The position numbers were made by a program, and so were the translations under genes. Shown here in pieces: positions 39,063 through 52,300 of a stretch of 64,000 nucleotides of DNA (position 1 is the stretch's first letter; each line of letters starts with the position of its first letter). The notes under the pieces were generated by a model. That model had not been told where the DNA came from and did no database searches. It saw only the letters and a list, made by a program, of their open reading frames with translations. The stretch covers positions 297,501-361,500 of the forward strand of contig CAJNDS010002187.1 of the NCBI GenBank assembly GCA_905221605.1, written 5' to 3'. The stretch comes from Symbiodinium natans (lineage: Eukaryota > Sar > Dinophyceae > Suessiales > Symbiodiniaceae).

Positions 39063-39172
39063 ATATGGGGGTTTGCGAAAATTAGGACCCCGAGTATAGA
39101 CCCCAAATAGTTGGATTCCGTTGTATTAAGGACCCCCCATCAGGCTTCCCTAATTTCGTAAACCCCCATATG
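39063..39172. mobile_element. MITE-A copy, best terminal inverted repeats
   Basis: TATGGGGGTTTGCGAAAATT at the left and AATTTCGTAAACCCCCATAT at the right are near-perfect reverse complements. The core is CCCCAAATAGTTGGATTCC...ATTAAGGACCCC. Confidence 0.75.
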
Positions 39173-39477
39173 GGGCCAAGTTGTTCCCAATATTTCGTAG
39201 CTACAAGAGGTTCCACGTGTTCCTCCGTCCGCAAAAAAGAACAGCTTGGGTTTTGTGAGGTTTGCAGCAGTAACCCGGAGACTCCCAAGATCCCTTGACT
39301 AGGATGTTTGTCCTCAACTCTGGTTTGGGGTGTAGGGGGTTTAGCAAGCTTCGGGGGAGGGCATTCCTACAAGCCCTGAGCAGCCCAACGTTCCCTCCGA
39401 CAACTGAGGAGGTCGGGTTCGGGTGGGCAGCACTTCACTTCACCCGGTAAATCGTCCGACCCTAAACCCAAAGCCCG

Positions 39478-39597
39478 AAGCCCTAAACCCTAAACCCTAA
39501 ACCCTAAACCCTAAACCCTAAACCCTAAACCCTAAACCCTAAACCCTAAACCCTAAACCCTAAACCCTAAACCCTAAACCCTAAACCCTAAACCCTA
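39478..39597. repeat. (CCCTAAA)n array
   Basis: About sixteen perfect units. A second degenerate block lies at 39685-39818. Confidence 0.97.
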
Positions 39598-39931
39598 GCA
39601 TTGTCGCCGCTGTCCTTGCACGTCCCCGAATGACGAAGCACTCTCGGCACGAAACCCAAGGGCACAACCTTAAGGGTCCGAGGTACCCTAAACCCTAAAC
39701 CCGAAACCCGGACCTAAACCCTAAATCCTAAACCCTAAGCCCGAAACCCTAAAACCTAAACCCTAAACCCTAAACCCTAAACCCTAAAGCCTAAACCCTA
39801 AACCCTAAACCCCTAGACGTTTAGGGTTTGGGGACGTGTCCTGCTGCACAAGCTGGGCATGGCTCAGGGCCCAAGCCGTTGTTTTCTTTTGTCTGGTCAG
39901 CATGATCTTCTTGTCAGCAAAAGAACAACTG

Positions 39932-40052
39932 CACACACACACACACACATAAATATATATATATATATATATGTGTATATATATATAGATATGGATTGGT
40001 TGTATGTGTGATTTAAGTTTGCATATATATCTATATATACACACATAGATAT
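39932..40052. repeat. CA/TA microsatellite
   Basis: (CA)n then (TA)n and TATATC units directly upstream of the Mei2-like gene. Confidence 0.9.
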
Positions 40053-40122
40053 ACGCTGCAACACTTCGGAGTGCGCCGCTCTCTCCGGTCGCAGTTCAGG
40101 GCCAAGTGAACTTTTTATCGCC

Positions 40123-40826
40123 ATGGAAGAACCCTGGCAGATGATGGAGGTCAACCTCGTCGTCAAAAACACGTTCTTGCACTTCACCACTTCGGACGGA
40201 GCCAGGAAAAGGGCTTCCTCCTATCCACGCGACAAGTGTGCGATCCCTGCGGGGGGGGGGGGGAACCCACCCCCCCCCCTCAGAGCTCTGGGACAGGGCC
40301 AGCCTTTTCATCTGAGATGTGCGGGCAGACTTCGATGGTGCTGCGCAACATTCCCAAGAGTTTTACTCGAAGCATGTTGTGCGATCTCCTGGATACACAT
40401 CGGTGCCTTGAGGAGGTGGATTTCTTGTACCTCCCCATTCGGCACAAGGATGGTCGTTGCTTGGGGTACGCGTTCATCAACTTCACCACGTCAGCAGCTG
40501 CCCTCTCGTTCCGCGGCCACTTCCACCACATGCAGCTGCCTTGCTCGCTGGGGTCTTGCATGGAGGAGACTTCTCTCCGAGCTGGCGCTGGGCCAGCTGT
40601 GGCTCTGGTTGTGCACGCAAACACACAGATGAAGAATTTGCGGGAACTTCTTGCCAAGTATACCGACAGCCCCATCTTGCATCCTTTTGTGCCGGAGTGG
40701 TTGAAGCCGATCGCGCTGGAGAAGGGAAGGCAGGTCCCCTTCCCATCGCCATCAAGGCTTGTGGAGCCCCCTGAGTGGGTGTGGTGGGTGCAACGACGCC
40801 AACCGGTATCTTGGGGACAGGGTTAG
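40123..40826 (+). CDS. Mei2-like RRM RNA-binding protein
   Basis: Two overlapping frames make one protein. The first (from ATG 40123) reads MEEPWQMMEVNLVVKNTFLH and RASSYPRDKCAIP. The second contains the RRM: RNP2-like TSMVLRNIPKSFTRSMLCDL, then VDFLYLPI and RNP1-like GRCLGYAFINFTT, followed by the usual downstream block (LLAKYTDSPILHPFVPEWLK, VPFPSPS). This is the C-terminal RRM type of Mei2-like proteins, which bind RNA in the nucleus or cytoplasm; the group is common in dinoflagellates. The frames are joined either by a 35-nt GC-AG intron (40249-40283: a run of 13 G, then CCCA and a run of 10 C) that keeps frame, or they reflect a homopolymer frameshift. The segment after the RRM (about 40530-40620) is poorly conserved. 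The stop is TAG at 40824. Confidence 0.78.
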
Positions 40827-40965
40827 GGTTAAGGGTTTAGGGTTTAGGGTTTAGGGTTTAGGGTTCAGGGCTTAAGACCCAACAATCGAAAGGTTTCTTG
40901 TGGTCCACATACCTTTTAGGGGCTGCAATCGTGCAGGGTGTACGATTCCAACTTTTAGGTTCATT

Positions 40966-41068
40966 TGGGGGTTTCCGAGAATGGGGGTACCCTTTTTGGG
41001 GGTTCCTATAGTGCAGATTGTAGTATTTTGGGGTATGTTAGGGCTACGCCTATTTTGGGTAATGCCCA
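40966..41068. mobile_element. MITE-A copy
   Basis: GGGGGTTTCCGAGAATGGGG through GCCTATTTTGGGTAATGCCC. It is closest to the copies at 432 and 54325. Confidence 0.55.
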
Positions 41069-41331
41069 TTTGGTCCCCAAGTACCTGGCTGTGCGATTCA
41101 ATCCACTTGTCATCCAGCATCCAGTGTGAACAAAACCTTACACCCATTTAAATTTAGCCAACCCGAAAACCCTAAACGCAAGCCAGCGACATATCAGCAC
41201 ATGCTGGTTGAAGACGTGGAGGCTTTTGGCTACAGCTTGCTAATCCTTTCTTTGCGCGCCAGTCGTGTGCAGAAAGGAGGGTGGCTAAGGCCTGGCAAAG
41301 TTTGCGGCACACCGGGATTGTCCAGACTCTG

Positions 41332-41631
41332 ATGTGTTGCGCATGGTGGGACTCGAAGCCCTAAACCCTCAACCCTCAACCCTAAACCCTAAACCCTCAA
41401 CCCTAAACCCTAGGCCCTAAAGCATAAATCCTAAACCTTGTTTCCTAAACCCACTTCAGATTCAAGGCCCACCCCCCCGTTCCAGCCCAATTGGAATGCC
41501 GTGCGGCAGGTTGAGTCTTTGATTTTTTCCCCTTAGGGTTTAGGGTTTAGGGTTTAGGGTTTAGGGTTTATCCGTAGGTCTGGCTCGTCAACGATCAAAG
41601 ACTCGCATTGCCTTGCGCTAGGCAGCCAATA
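41332..41631. other. Degenerate CCCTAAA/TTTAGGG DNA with a weak exon candidate
   Basis: An island at 41467-41511 between CCCTAAA and TTTAGGG is open in more than one frame, for example PTPPFQPNWNAVRQ before a GT donor. It may be a gene B exon, but I cannot choose a frame. Confidence 0.3.
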
Positions 41632-41736
41632 CGGGGGTTTACGATATGAGGGGTACCTTCTTAGGGTCCTTGTAGAAGGAAGCCTACTATTTCGGGGTCT
41701 ATTTGAGGGGTCCCCCCCTTTTTTCGTACACCCTCA
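41632..41736. mobile_element. MITE-A copy (opposite orientation)
   Basis: GGGGGTTTACGATATGAGGG...CCTACTATTTCGGGGTCTAT...TTTTCGTACACCCTCAT. Confidence 0.6.
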
Positions 41737-41867
41737 TCTGCAGTTTTTCACCGCCCTCGGAAGAAGGCCCAGACGTCCTGGCCACGAGGACGGAAGCAGC
41801 CTGTGTCTTCTCACAGCATCCCGCTTGTCCGTGGGAGAACCCTCCCGCGAAACCCGACAAACCCACA

Positions 41868-43303
41868 ACCCTGAACCCTAAACCCTAAACCCTAAACCCT
41901 AAACCCTAAACCCTAATCCCTAAACCCTAAACCCTAAACCCTATGTAGTATGGGACCGAAATGAGCGAGGAGCCAGCTCGAGCCCCTTGGCATCCCGATC
42001 GGGTCGCCGTGATCTTGTTGTTTGTAGTAGTACTGTTGTAAACCTTAGACCCGAAACCCTAAACCCAAAACGCGAAACCCAAAACCCAAAACCCTAAACC
42101 AGGCGCTTATTCCCCCCTTGTTAACGGTCTAGGTCCCCTTATAAGCCCCTTGAAACCGAAAAGCGTTTAGGTTTAGTGTTGCTCTTGGGTCTAGATGGTT
42201 ATTGCTACAGCAATCATTAAACAGTAGTATGGCTATTGTTTCTGTTCCTTCTTTTCATCTTCAGCTTTTGTTGTCCTTGTCATGGTTCGCAGACTTTTTT
42301 CTGACACTTCCATGTCCGGCGTGTAAGCAGAAGTATTGCAATGACATGCTCTTCAGTTTTCATGATGGCCCTAAACCCTAAACCCTAATCCGTAATGATC
42401 CCTCAACCCTAAACCCTAAACGCTAGGGAACCTGCAAGGTTCCAATATGGCCAAAGGCCCATCAAGCTGGCTCCACCTTTTCCATTCCCGGTCCAAGCCC
42501 TGCCGTGCCAGCTTTGTTCCAAGGGTAGTTACATGGGCCCTTATTGTGGTCCCTTACCTCCCCTGGGGTTTACAGGGTCTAAAATTAAGGGGGCATATAA
42601 GGGGTCCCCTTTGAAGGGCCCATACTAAGGGACCGTGTAGCTACCCTTACATCTGCCTTGCACACGGAGTTCCACCATCTGAGTGATTTTGCGCGCGTGC
42701 TGTAGTGACGGGGATGCTTCTCTTAGATGCTCTTTTGCATCTCGCTGTGAGATTGAGGATCTCGCATGCATGTCCGGGTCATGAGAGCCGAAATCCAATT
42801 GCAAGTGCCCCGACATGAACTTAGCCCTTATCCCTTAGCTTAGCCCTACTCCCAACACCCGAAACCCAAAACCCAAAACCCAAACCCACAACCCAAAACC
42901 CAAAACTCTAAACCCTAAGCCCTAAGACCAAATTCTTCGGAGCTGGATTGAAGACCTCGGCCCCTGAGTTGCTTGACTTCCCACGAAGACTCCCACACAT
43001 GAGACGACCTAATTTGGGTAGTATGTTCTGTTCCATTGGGGTTTAGGGTTTCGGGTTTAGGGTTTAGGGTTTCGTATTATCAAAGCTGATTATATGAAAG
43101 CGCACCTAATCCCCTAAACCCGAAGCCCCGAACCTCTAAACCCTTTGCACCCCCCCGAAGCCCCTAGCCTCTTAACCCTGAGCCCCTAAGACCCTGAGCC
43201 CTCAAGCCCCTGAACCCTAAAGCCCGAACCCTAAACCCTAAACGCTAAACCCTAAACCCTAAACCCTACCCCTAAACCCTAAACCCTCAGCTCCGATGCC
43301 CAG
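41868..43303. other. Mixed telomere-like and unique DNA, no secure gene
   Basis: CCCTAAA at 41868-41944, CCCAAAAC variants at 42055-42100 and 42860-42915, TTTAGGG at 43038-43072, CCCTAAA at 43215-43285. A palindromic stretch at 42535-42655 (GGGTAGTTACATGGGCCC.../...GGGCCCATACTAAGG) resembles another small inverted-repeat element. Confidence 0.5.
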
Positions 43304-43364
43304 GACCACGCCCCGTGCCTTCCGCTCCTTCGCGCAGGGCATCCGTGGACTGGCTCGAGCGCAG
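43304..43364 (+). CDS. Gene B exon, N-terminal helix
   Basis: After GCCCAG|G reads TTPRAFRSFAQGIRGLARAQ, GC donor, phase 0. TTTAGGG follows immediately. Confidence 0.58.
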
Positions 43365-46300
43365 GCCGGGGTTTAGGGTTTAGGGTTTAGGGTTTAGGAT
43401 TTAGGGTTGAGGGTTGAGGGTTTAGGGCTGGGCCCCGGCTTTCAATGTCGAAGCATTCGAGAGGGGGTGAAGGGGCGTCGTGAGGGTAAAGGTTTGATGT
43501 TTCGGGTTTAGAGGGTTCAGGAGGTTAGGGAGTTAGGGCTTTAGGGGTATGGGGGTTATGGCTTAGGGGTGTAAGGAGCGTGTACGAAGAAGCAGCCGCT
43601 TCCTGATGCATGGCCGTTGGAACACCGGGGCTGTTGGATAAGCTCCAAAATTCCTGCAGGAGTCATTTGGGGGTTGTCCAAAATAGGGTCACCCTTTCCC
43701 CGGAGAGGCCCTCAAAGCCTCCAAGCGAAGCAGCCCGTACTCCCCGACCTCAGCACCCCAACCCTCGTAATGCGTATGAACCTTGCTGTACGCAGTATCT
43801 GCTGAGTTGTTCAGGAACTTGAGAAAGTTGAAATCGTATGGAAGTCGTATTCACTGCACATCCATTCTCCGGTTTAGTAAGTTCCTCCAGGTCCTACACC
43901 CTAAACCCTCAACCCTCAACCCTCAACCCGAAACTCACGGCAGCACAGACATTCTCAGGCCATCGCTGATGCCGGCTTGCCTGCAGATGTGGATGTTGTG
44001 GCCCTCGTGCGGCGGATTGCTGGGGGCTCAGATCATCTCTAAACACTAAGCCCTTCACCCTGGACCCTGAACCCGAAACCCAGAACCCTCATCCCTAAAC
44101 CCTAAACCCAAATGGGGTTTAGGGTAACCCTAAACCCTCCCCCCCCAAACCCCGAAATATGTGCAGTTGAGGGTGTTTTAGGTAGGGTCTAGGGTTTAGG
44201 GTTTTGGGTTTCGGGTTTCGGGTTGGTTTAGGGTTTAGGGTTTAGGGTGTGGGGTTTAAGGAGCTAGAGTCCAAGGATTTAGGGTTTAGGTTTGAGGATT
44301 GAGGGTCCGGCTTTCGACAGCCTCCAAGTCGGCGAGCCGCGCGTCTTGGGTTTAGGGTTCAGGGCTAGGGTTTAGGGTTTAGGGTTTAGGGTTTAGGGTT
44401 TAGGGTTTAGGGTTTAGGGTTTAGGCGGTTTAGGGTTTAGGCGGTTTAGGGTTTAGGGTTTAGGGTTTAGGGTTTAGGGTTTAGGGTTTTTGGTTTAGGG
44501 TTTAGGGTTTGTCGGCACTAAAGCCTGAAACGTCTAGAGCCCCCATACCATGAACCCTACACGTGCTGGCAAGCCCCAGGCGCAATGGCCAAAAAACAGC
44601 CAAATCCCTTACGTCCCCTAAACCCCAAACCCCGAACCCTAAACCCTAAAACCTAAACCCGAAACCCGAAACCCTAAACCCTAAACCCTGCAACAATATC
44701 AGGCCGTGAAGCGCCAGAATCCCAAGGCCGGAACTCCCCGAAACCCTGGCACACCAGAAGGACCTCAGGTAGCCTGAGTCCTCAACTCTAAACCCTAAAC
44801 CCTAAACCCTAAACCCTAAACCCTAAACCCTAAACCCTAAACCCTAAACCCTAAACCCTAAACCCTAAACCCTAAACCCTAAACCCTAAACCCTAAACCC
44901 TAAACCCTAAACCCTAAACCCTAACCCTACACCCTAAACCCTAAACCCTAAACCCTAAACCCTAAACCCTAAACCCTAAACCCTAAACCCTAAACCCTAA
45001 ACCCTAAACCCTAAACCCTAAACCCTAAACCCTAAACCCTAACCCTAAACCCGGGTAGTGTGGAGGCTCTGACCCTTGCCTTCCCGGAGACGTTTCAGAA
45101 GGCGCGGAGAGGGTGGGTTGGGGGTTCCTGGAGATCTTGCAGCGTGGGGGGCGTATTTTAGGAGAAGTAAGGGCCTAGGGTTTAGGGTTTAGGGTTGAGG
45201 GTTCAGGGTTTAGGGTTTAGGGTTTAGGGTTCAGGGTTTAGGGTTTAGGGTTTAGGGTTTAGGGGAAGTAAACTATGGGCCTTTTTGTGTGCTCTTGCAC
45301 TTGAGAGCCCAGCTAACTCAACCCCCAAGCCCCTGAACTCATAAACCCTAAACCCTAAACCCTAAACCCTAAACCCTAAACCCTAAACCCTAAACCCTAA
45401 ACCCTAAAGCCCACAAGCCCCTGAACCCCTCAAAGCCCAAAAGCCCCGAAGCCCCCAGACCCAAGACCAAAACCCCTACCCTGGACCATGTCATGAGGAG
45501 TTCTAGGCTCCCAATCCCTTATTGACTCTCGGCCAAGAACGGCTCAGTTCAGGGTTTTCGGGGCTTTAGGCTCTACCTGTAGGGCATTTTTTAGTTGTTC
45601 AGACTTTCGAGTTTGGGTTCTCTTTGCTGGGTTTTCGTCGTTCCATATCAGACATCCCAACATCGCGACCTTTAACGTGAAACCCCAAACAATCCCCCCC
45701 GAGTGCGTCAAGGCGGGGTTTTAGGGCTTGAGGATCTTCAAGCCCTAAACCCTAAACCCTAAACCCTAAACCCTAAACCCTAAACCCTAAACCCTAAACC
45801 CTAAACCCTAAACCCTAAACCCTAAACCCTAAACCCTAAACCCTAAACCCTAAACCCTAAACCCTAAACCCTAAACCCAAAGCCCAAAACCCTAAACCCT
45901 AGACCCTAAGCCCTAAACACTACACCCTAAACCCTAATCCCTAAGCCTACAGTCATTCCTTGGTAGAAAGAGTTGAGAATAATTGGGGTCGGAATTAATG
46001 AAACGTTCGAAAAGTCAAAAGGTCAGGGGGAAGAGTTTGACAAGTTTAGAAGGAAGAACTATTTTAAGCCCCGAATCCCCCACCGCCGAGCCCCTCGACC
46101 CGAAGCCAGTTCAAGCAACCCGCAAATGGCTCTGCCCAGGTTTAGGGTTTAGGGTTTAGGGTTTAGGGTTTAGGGTTTAGGGTTTAGGGTTTAGGGTTTA
46201 GGGTAAGGGGACCATGTTAAGGGACCATGCAGCTGCCCTCAGAATGGCCCCCGAAAGCCATAAGACCCCAAGCCTGAAGCCCGAAACCCTAAACCCAACC

Positions 46301-49300
46301 CTAAACCCTGAACCCTAAACCCTAAACCCTAAACCCTAAACCCTAAACCCTAAACCCTAAACCCTGAACCCTGAACCCTAAACCCCAAACCCTGATAAAC
46401 CCACCCCGGACCCCCAAGCCCTAACCCTCAAAGGCCATCGCCCTGATGTTCGAGAAACTCGCAGAGCCCCATGGCTTCGACGACGTGTGGCCCGGCCAAA
46501 GCTTCCCTTTGTCCCAGTATCGGGTTTAGGGTTTAGGGTTTAGGTTTAGGGTTTAGGGTTTAGGGTTTAGGGTTTAGGGTTTAGGGTTTAGGGTTTAGGG
46601 TTTAGGGGTTTATGAGCTTGGCGCTGATCGGGTTTTTAGGGTTTCAATGGCTTACAGGGTGTAGAGGGTTTGTAGGGTCTGAGTCTGCGGGGCTTTGGAA
46701 GGTCTTACACAAGGTGTATAGGGTGTAATCGGGCTTAGAAGGGAGTCTACGAAAAGTAGGGGGACCCCAGTTTTGACCCCCAAATAGTAGGATTCCTTTC
46801 TAATAAGGACCCCAAAAAGGTACCCCTAATTTCGGAACCCCAAACCCTAAACCCCAAACCCCAAACCCGAAACCCTCAACCCTAAACCCTATTTGGGTGT
46901 AGGGTTCAGGGTTTAGGGCGTTGGTTTTTGCTTCCTTTGGTGCCGTGTGCCCTTTGTTTGAAGGGTTAGGTTTCCTTATGAACCCCCGAACCCTAAACCC
47001 TTCTATTTCAAGAGGTACGTAAACCTTCGTGGCCCAAGTCGGGGTCAAGTTTTGCCTAGACCCCTGCCCGAAGCCCCTCGCCCCCCGAAACCCCACCCCC
47101 CGCGAACGCCCGCCGCCAGCAAATTTGCGAAAATTAGGCCCTTTCTTGACGACCAGCACATTTGCCGAAACTCGTGAGCAGACCTCCCCTGACGGCTGCC
47201 AAAATTCGTGGCATCCCCTGACGTGAGTTTTTCAAGGTGTAGGGTTCAAGCCCCACCGTTTTTGGGGGTTCCGGGATCTAGGGTTCAGGGTTCAAGCCCG
47301 AAGGTTTTAGGGTTCCTACATTCACGTAGGGCTGAGGGTTCAGTCCTTAAAGGTGGTCAAGGTTTCGGGTTGCTTATAACGAGAATAGTTTCTTAACGTC
47401 ATGGGATCCAAAGGGTGGGTGGGTAGATCTTCGATGCCGGAGTTGCGAGCTTGACTAATGAAGGCACGGACCTGAGAATGCTCTGAACCCTAAAGTACCC
47501 TAAGCCCTAAAGCCTACACCCCAAACCCTAAAAAGCAAAAAACGGACACCTCCTTTATTGCAGCGAGGTTGCTGGGAGCCTAGTTGGCCTGGTTTCGGCA
47601 CTGTCGAGTTTGGACGGGGTAGGGGATTTCATTTCTGGATTCTTGGGCTTAGGGTTAGCCCTAAACCCTAAACCCTAAACCCTAAACCCTAAACCCTAAA
47701 CCCTAAACCCTAAACCCTAAACCCTAAACCCTAAACCCTAAACCCTAAACCACCCTAAACCCTAAACCCTAAACCCTAAACCCTAAACCCTAAACCCTAA
47801 ACCCTAAACCCTAAACCCTAAACCCTAAACCCTAAACCCTAAACCCTAAACCCTAAACCCTAAACCCTAAACCCTAAACCCTTAAACCCTAAACCCTAAA
47901 CCCTTTAGGTGATCCCCCCTGGTGCGAGTCCAGGATCCTGAAGCTCGAGCCAAAAGCCCGAACTGTCAGCAGCCCGGGCGTCCTCTGCAGGCATGTGCTG
48001 CATGTGAGGCACGTGCCAGAGCCCCTTGGCAGGCAACTTCTGAAGCCCTAAACCCTAAACCCTAAACCCTAAACCCTAAACCCTAAACCCTAAACCCTAA
48101 ACCCTAAACCCTAAATCGTTTGCACTCGGGCCGGGTTCCCATCTTGGTGTCCAGGATGCAGAGGTTCGGGGGGCTTCGGGTTAAGGTAACGTGTTTTGCA
48201 GCTTCTTGCTTTTGAGTTTCACGGGCGGCCTTGGGGCGTCCCCTTGAAAAGGATCCCGCGAAAGGGATAGCGCAACCCCCTTCACCCTCCAAACAGTTAG
48301 TCCACAGCGGCCTGAAGGGTTCACAGGGTCGAAGGGTTCAGGGTTGAGGATTTTAGGCGTCCGGTTCACGGGTTGCCTTGGACAGGAGGCGGAGTCTTTG
48401 GTTTTTCGGCAAGGGAAGGACATGAAGGCGCTTGTTTTGCTTTGGAAGCTTGAAGCAGCTGAGTCTCCTGGCGCACTGGGGCATACCGGAGGACGCTGGG
48501 CTGCATGTGACCTTCAACCCCCAACCCACGTTCGTAAGCTCACCCCTCGCAGCCCTCAACCTAAACCCTAAACCCTAAACCCTAGAAACCCTAAACCCTA
48601 AACCCTAAACAAACCCAAAACCTCAACCTTAAAACCCCAGGAGCATCCGTATGCTTAAGCAAGCCGGAGTTCGAGCCCGTTGCCGCTTCTACTGTCACAT
48701 CATGTCCTTGTCATGAGAATTCCCAGGCAAACCCTCTGCCGGCTTTGAGCGTTTTGGGTCTGAGAGTTGAAGAACAGTGGCTTCATGAAGCTCAGCCACG
48801 AAATGCTCTCCCCAAAATCTTGTCCTTTCAGCCCAAACCCGAAAATGCAAATCCCTAAAAGATATCCCCCCCCCCCCCCCCCAAGGCCACAAACCCTAAA
48901 CCCTAAACCTGAAACCCTAAACCCTAAACCCCCCCCCCCATCCAAGGCCACAAACCCTAAGTCCCCCCTGAACTCCGAGTCTCCAGTCCCCGCCCTCGTT
49001 GCGAGGACCAGATCTCCATCTTCTGGGCCCAACTTCGGAAGCAGGACTTTAGGGATCTGGGGTTTAGGGTTCAGGGTCTAGGGATCTCGGGTTTAGGGTT
49101 TAGGGGTTTAGGGGTTTAGGGGTTTAGGGGTTTAGGGGTTTAGGGGTTTAGGGGTTTAGGGGTTTAGGGGTTTAGGGGTTTAGGGGTTTCGGGATCTACG
49201 TGGGATCAAGCAGGTTTAGGGTTTTAGGCTCAGTTTGAGGGAGGGGATTGGGTATCTTCTCACTTTTAAGGGCAGGGGGCCCTGCTTCCCCAATTCCCCC

Positions 49301-52300
49301 ACTAACCAAACGCCCCTTGCCTTAACCCTAAACCCCTATGCACGAAAAGCCCGATACCCTAAGCCCACATCCCTGAGCCCTGGGAAGGGGGGGCTTTTTT
49401 TTTTTTTGCTCAATCAGCCCTTCTCTTGGCAGTCTTGTTAGAAAGAAAGGCTTAAATTCTTATATGCCGTGAACGGTAGAACCCTAAACCCTGTAAGCCC
49501 TAAATCCTATAAACCCTTAACCCTACAAACCCAAACCCTAAACCCTAAACCCCAAACCCCAAACCCACTAAACCCTAAGCCTAAACCCTAAACCCGAACA
49601 CACCGGATTCTATGATCTCTCCTGGGACCTCGAGAAACCCTCCTGCCCTGCGCGGAGGAAGCGTACTTTGAGCACAAGGTCTCGGAAAGCCCATAAGCCC
49701 TCAAATGTAGGATTTCGGGTTTAGGGTTTCGGGTTTAGGGTTTAGGGTTTAGGGTTTAGGGTTTCGGGATTTGGGTTTCGGGTTTCGGGTTTTAGGGTCT
49801 AACCCAAAGCCTTAACCCTGTAAATCCTGATGCCCCAAAGACCCCCCCCAGCAGTCCGTAGAGTGTCCTGGGCGCGCAATGCGGCAAAAGGCCCGACTAT
49901 ACGGAATTTTAGGGCTCCCGTTACATGGTCCCTCAGAATGGGCCTTTCATGGGATGCCCTTTCTGACAATCACCCGCCTCTAAAACCCACCGGCCCATAT
50001 GTCAGAAACCGTTTAGAAGAGGTAACGGACCAGATGTTCAGGGACCCTAAACCCTAAACCCAAATTCTAAGCCCTAAACCCTAAACTCTAAACCCTAAAC
50101 CCTAAACCCTAAACCCTAAACCCTAAACCCTAAACCCTTCGGCATGAGCCTTGAAAATGATTCCCGGTCCTGTCTTCTGTCCCGGCCCTAAATCAGTCAA
50201 GCCCTAGAATCCTGATTCAGGGTTTAGGGTTTAGGGTTTAGGGTTTAGGGTTTTACCTTGAAACAACTAATTTCAGACCCGAGACCCTAAGCCCTCAAAC
50301 CTGGTTAAGGGCTTAGGGCTTAGGGGTTTTTAATGCCACGGCTCCTTCCCCGAAGGTGCTCCCCGAGTACATCACGCTCAAAGATGTGGAGGCCCAGCAG
50401 ACCTCGCAGAGGTTACAGGGTCCTTAAAGAGGGAGGGTTCATGGGGGGTAGGCACTGAGGGAAGCTTAGGGAAGCTCAGGGAGCCTTCGAGAGTAGAGGG
50501 GGGTATTAGAGATTTTTGCCATGAATCCTCCTCCCTTGAGAACCCCATGCAGAGGGTGCTTCGAGGGTATTGGGTCTTTACTTGAGGGTTTGGGGTTTTT
50601 GGGGGTGTTTACGACCTTTGTGTGCTGCTTTGTAGGATCTGGCTCTTAACAAACCCTAAACCCTAAACCCTAAACCCTAAACCCTAAACCCTAAACCCTA
50701 AACCCTAAACCCTAACCCGAAGCTGTGCTTTGGGGTCGGGGTGGTGCATCCTCACGTGGCCCGGGGTGGCCTTAGAGGCCCGAGATGGCAGCCTTAAAGA
50801 AGGTGCAGGGAAGCCCTAAATCCTAAACCCTAAACCCTAAACCCTAAACCCTAAACCCTAAACCCTAAACCCTAAACCCTAAACCCCAAACCCCAAACCC
50901 CAAACCCTAAACCCGAAACTGCTAAGACTTGACGTCAGGCCGTGCTGCTCAAAGTCTTGCGCAGGGTGCGCGACAAGTACTCCACAAGCAAGGCCACTCG
51001 AGTCGCCTGGGGGGCGGGGGGGGGGCCCGAGGGTTGACAGAGGCTTTAGTTTTTCTTTGGGCTTAGAGCCCTAGACCCTACCCAACGAAGCTGCACAAGA
51101 CCTCTGAGGATGTGCTTGTAGTTAACTGTCCCAAAAATTGTCTGTCGGACCCGAGACCAGAAGCCTTAAGCGTGAAATCCCTACACCTCGAAGGCCTAAG
51201 CCCCAAAGCCCTACGCCTTAAACCGAAACCCTCAACTCTCAGCCCGAAAAACGACTTCCTTAAGCCCCCCAAACTCCACACCGCAGGTGAGCAGGGACCA
51301 GTTCATCACGCAGAACCATAAGAAGTTCGACACCGCCGACGGCCAAGATGATGGCGAATCAAGGGCTTCGGGTTGCTTCAGAAGCCCTGCGGGGTTGTAG
51401 GCTTCAAGGCTTAAGATTCAGGTTCTAGTAGACCAAAGCCGGGGGCAACGCTGGGGCCGAAGCCTTCTGGCAAAGCCTCTGACTCAAGCCCAGCCCACAC
51501 CGCCCACACCCTAACCCCTAAGCCCCTAAGCCCCAAACCCCAAACCCTAAACCCCAAACCCGCAAGTGTACCCGACTGGCAGCCTTCTTCACACTGTGGG
51601 TTCCAGCTCAGGGGGGTTTGGGGCTTGAAGGGGTTGAGAGAGGGGTTTGGAAAGGGGCTTGATGTGGGGGGCCGCTGATGGTTCCGATTCTTGGGCTCCC
51701 CTTGGGGAGTTGGGGCTCAGCGTTTGACATTCCAAACCAGAGGCCCCTGAAAGACAGCCGTGAAGATGGGATCCCTTGTTAAAAGGACCTGCGAGAAAAG
51801 TAAGGCCGCCCTTGACACCCGGCACCCTGGATGCTAAACCCTTAACCTTTGCTACGATTAGCTTAAGAACTCCATATTCTTATACGGGCTGTTAAGAAAT
51901 AGTAGCAGGAGTATTCCATGATGGACTCTTGCGGCAAGGCTCCCGCAGTTGCTTGCTTGGGGTTGTGGGCTTGAGGAGTGAGGGCTTATTTTCGGCTCTG
52001 TTTATGGGTTTAGGGGTTTGGGAATTTGTGTGGTCCGCACTACAACGTCATACACAAGATGTCGCATCGGTTCTGCCTGTGGTGGCTTGTCGGGGAAAGG
52101 CCCATGCTGAAGCCCCTAACAAGGCCTTAAAGCCCTTTGGCAATTTTGACACCCCCCGCCCACCCCCCCCCCTCTAACCCTTAACCCTCTAACACCCTTA
52201 ACCCTTAACCCTAAACCCTAACCCTAAACCCTAAACCCTAAACCCTAAACCCTAAACCCTAAACCTTAAACCCTAAACCCTAAACCCTAAACCCTAAACC

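Noticed and set aside
47934-47990. Longer exon reading DPEARAKSPNCQQPGRPLQ
   Set aside because: Open but not helical and out of phase with both neighbours; the short version fits better, though weakly supported.
51287-51360. EF-hand reading of HKKFDTADGQDDGES
   Set aside because: Lacks the full 12-residue loop with hydrophobic flanks; the end is more likely intron after a GC donor, and the position fits a kinase lead-in.
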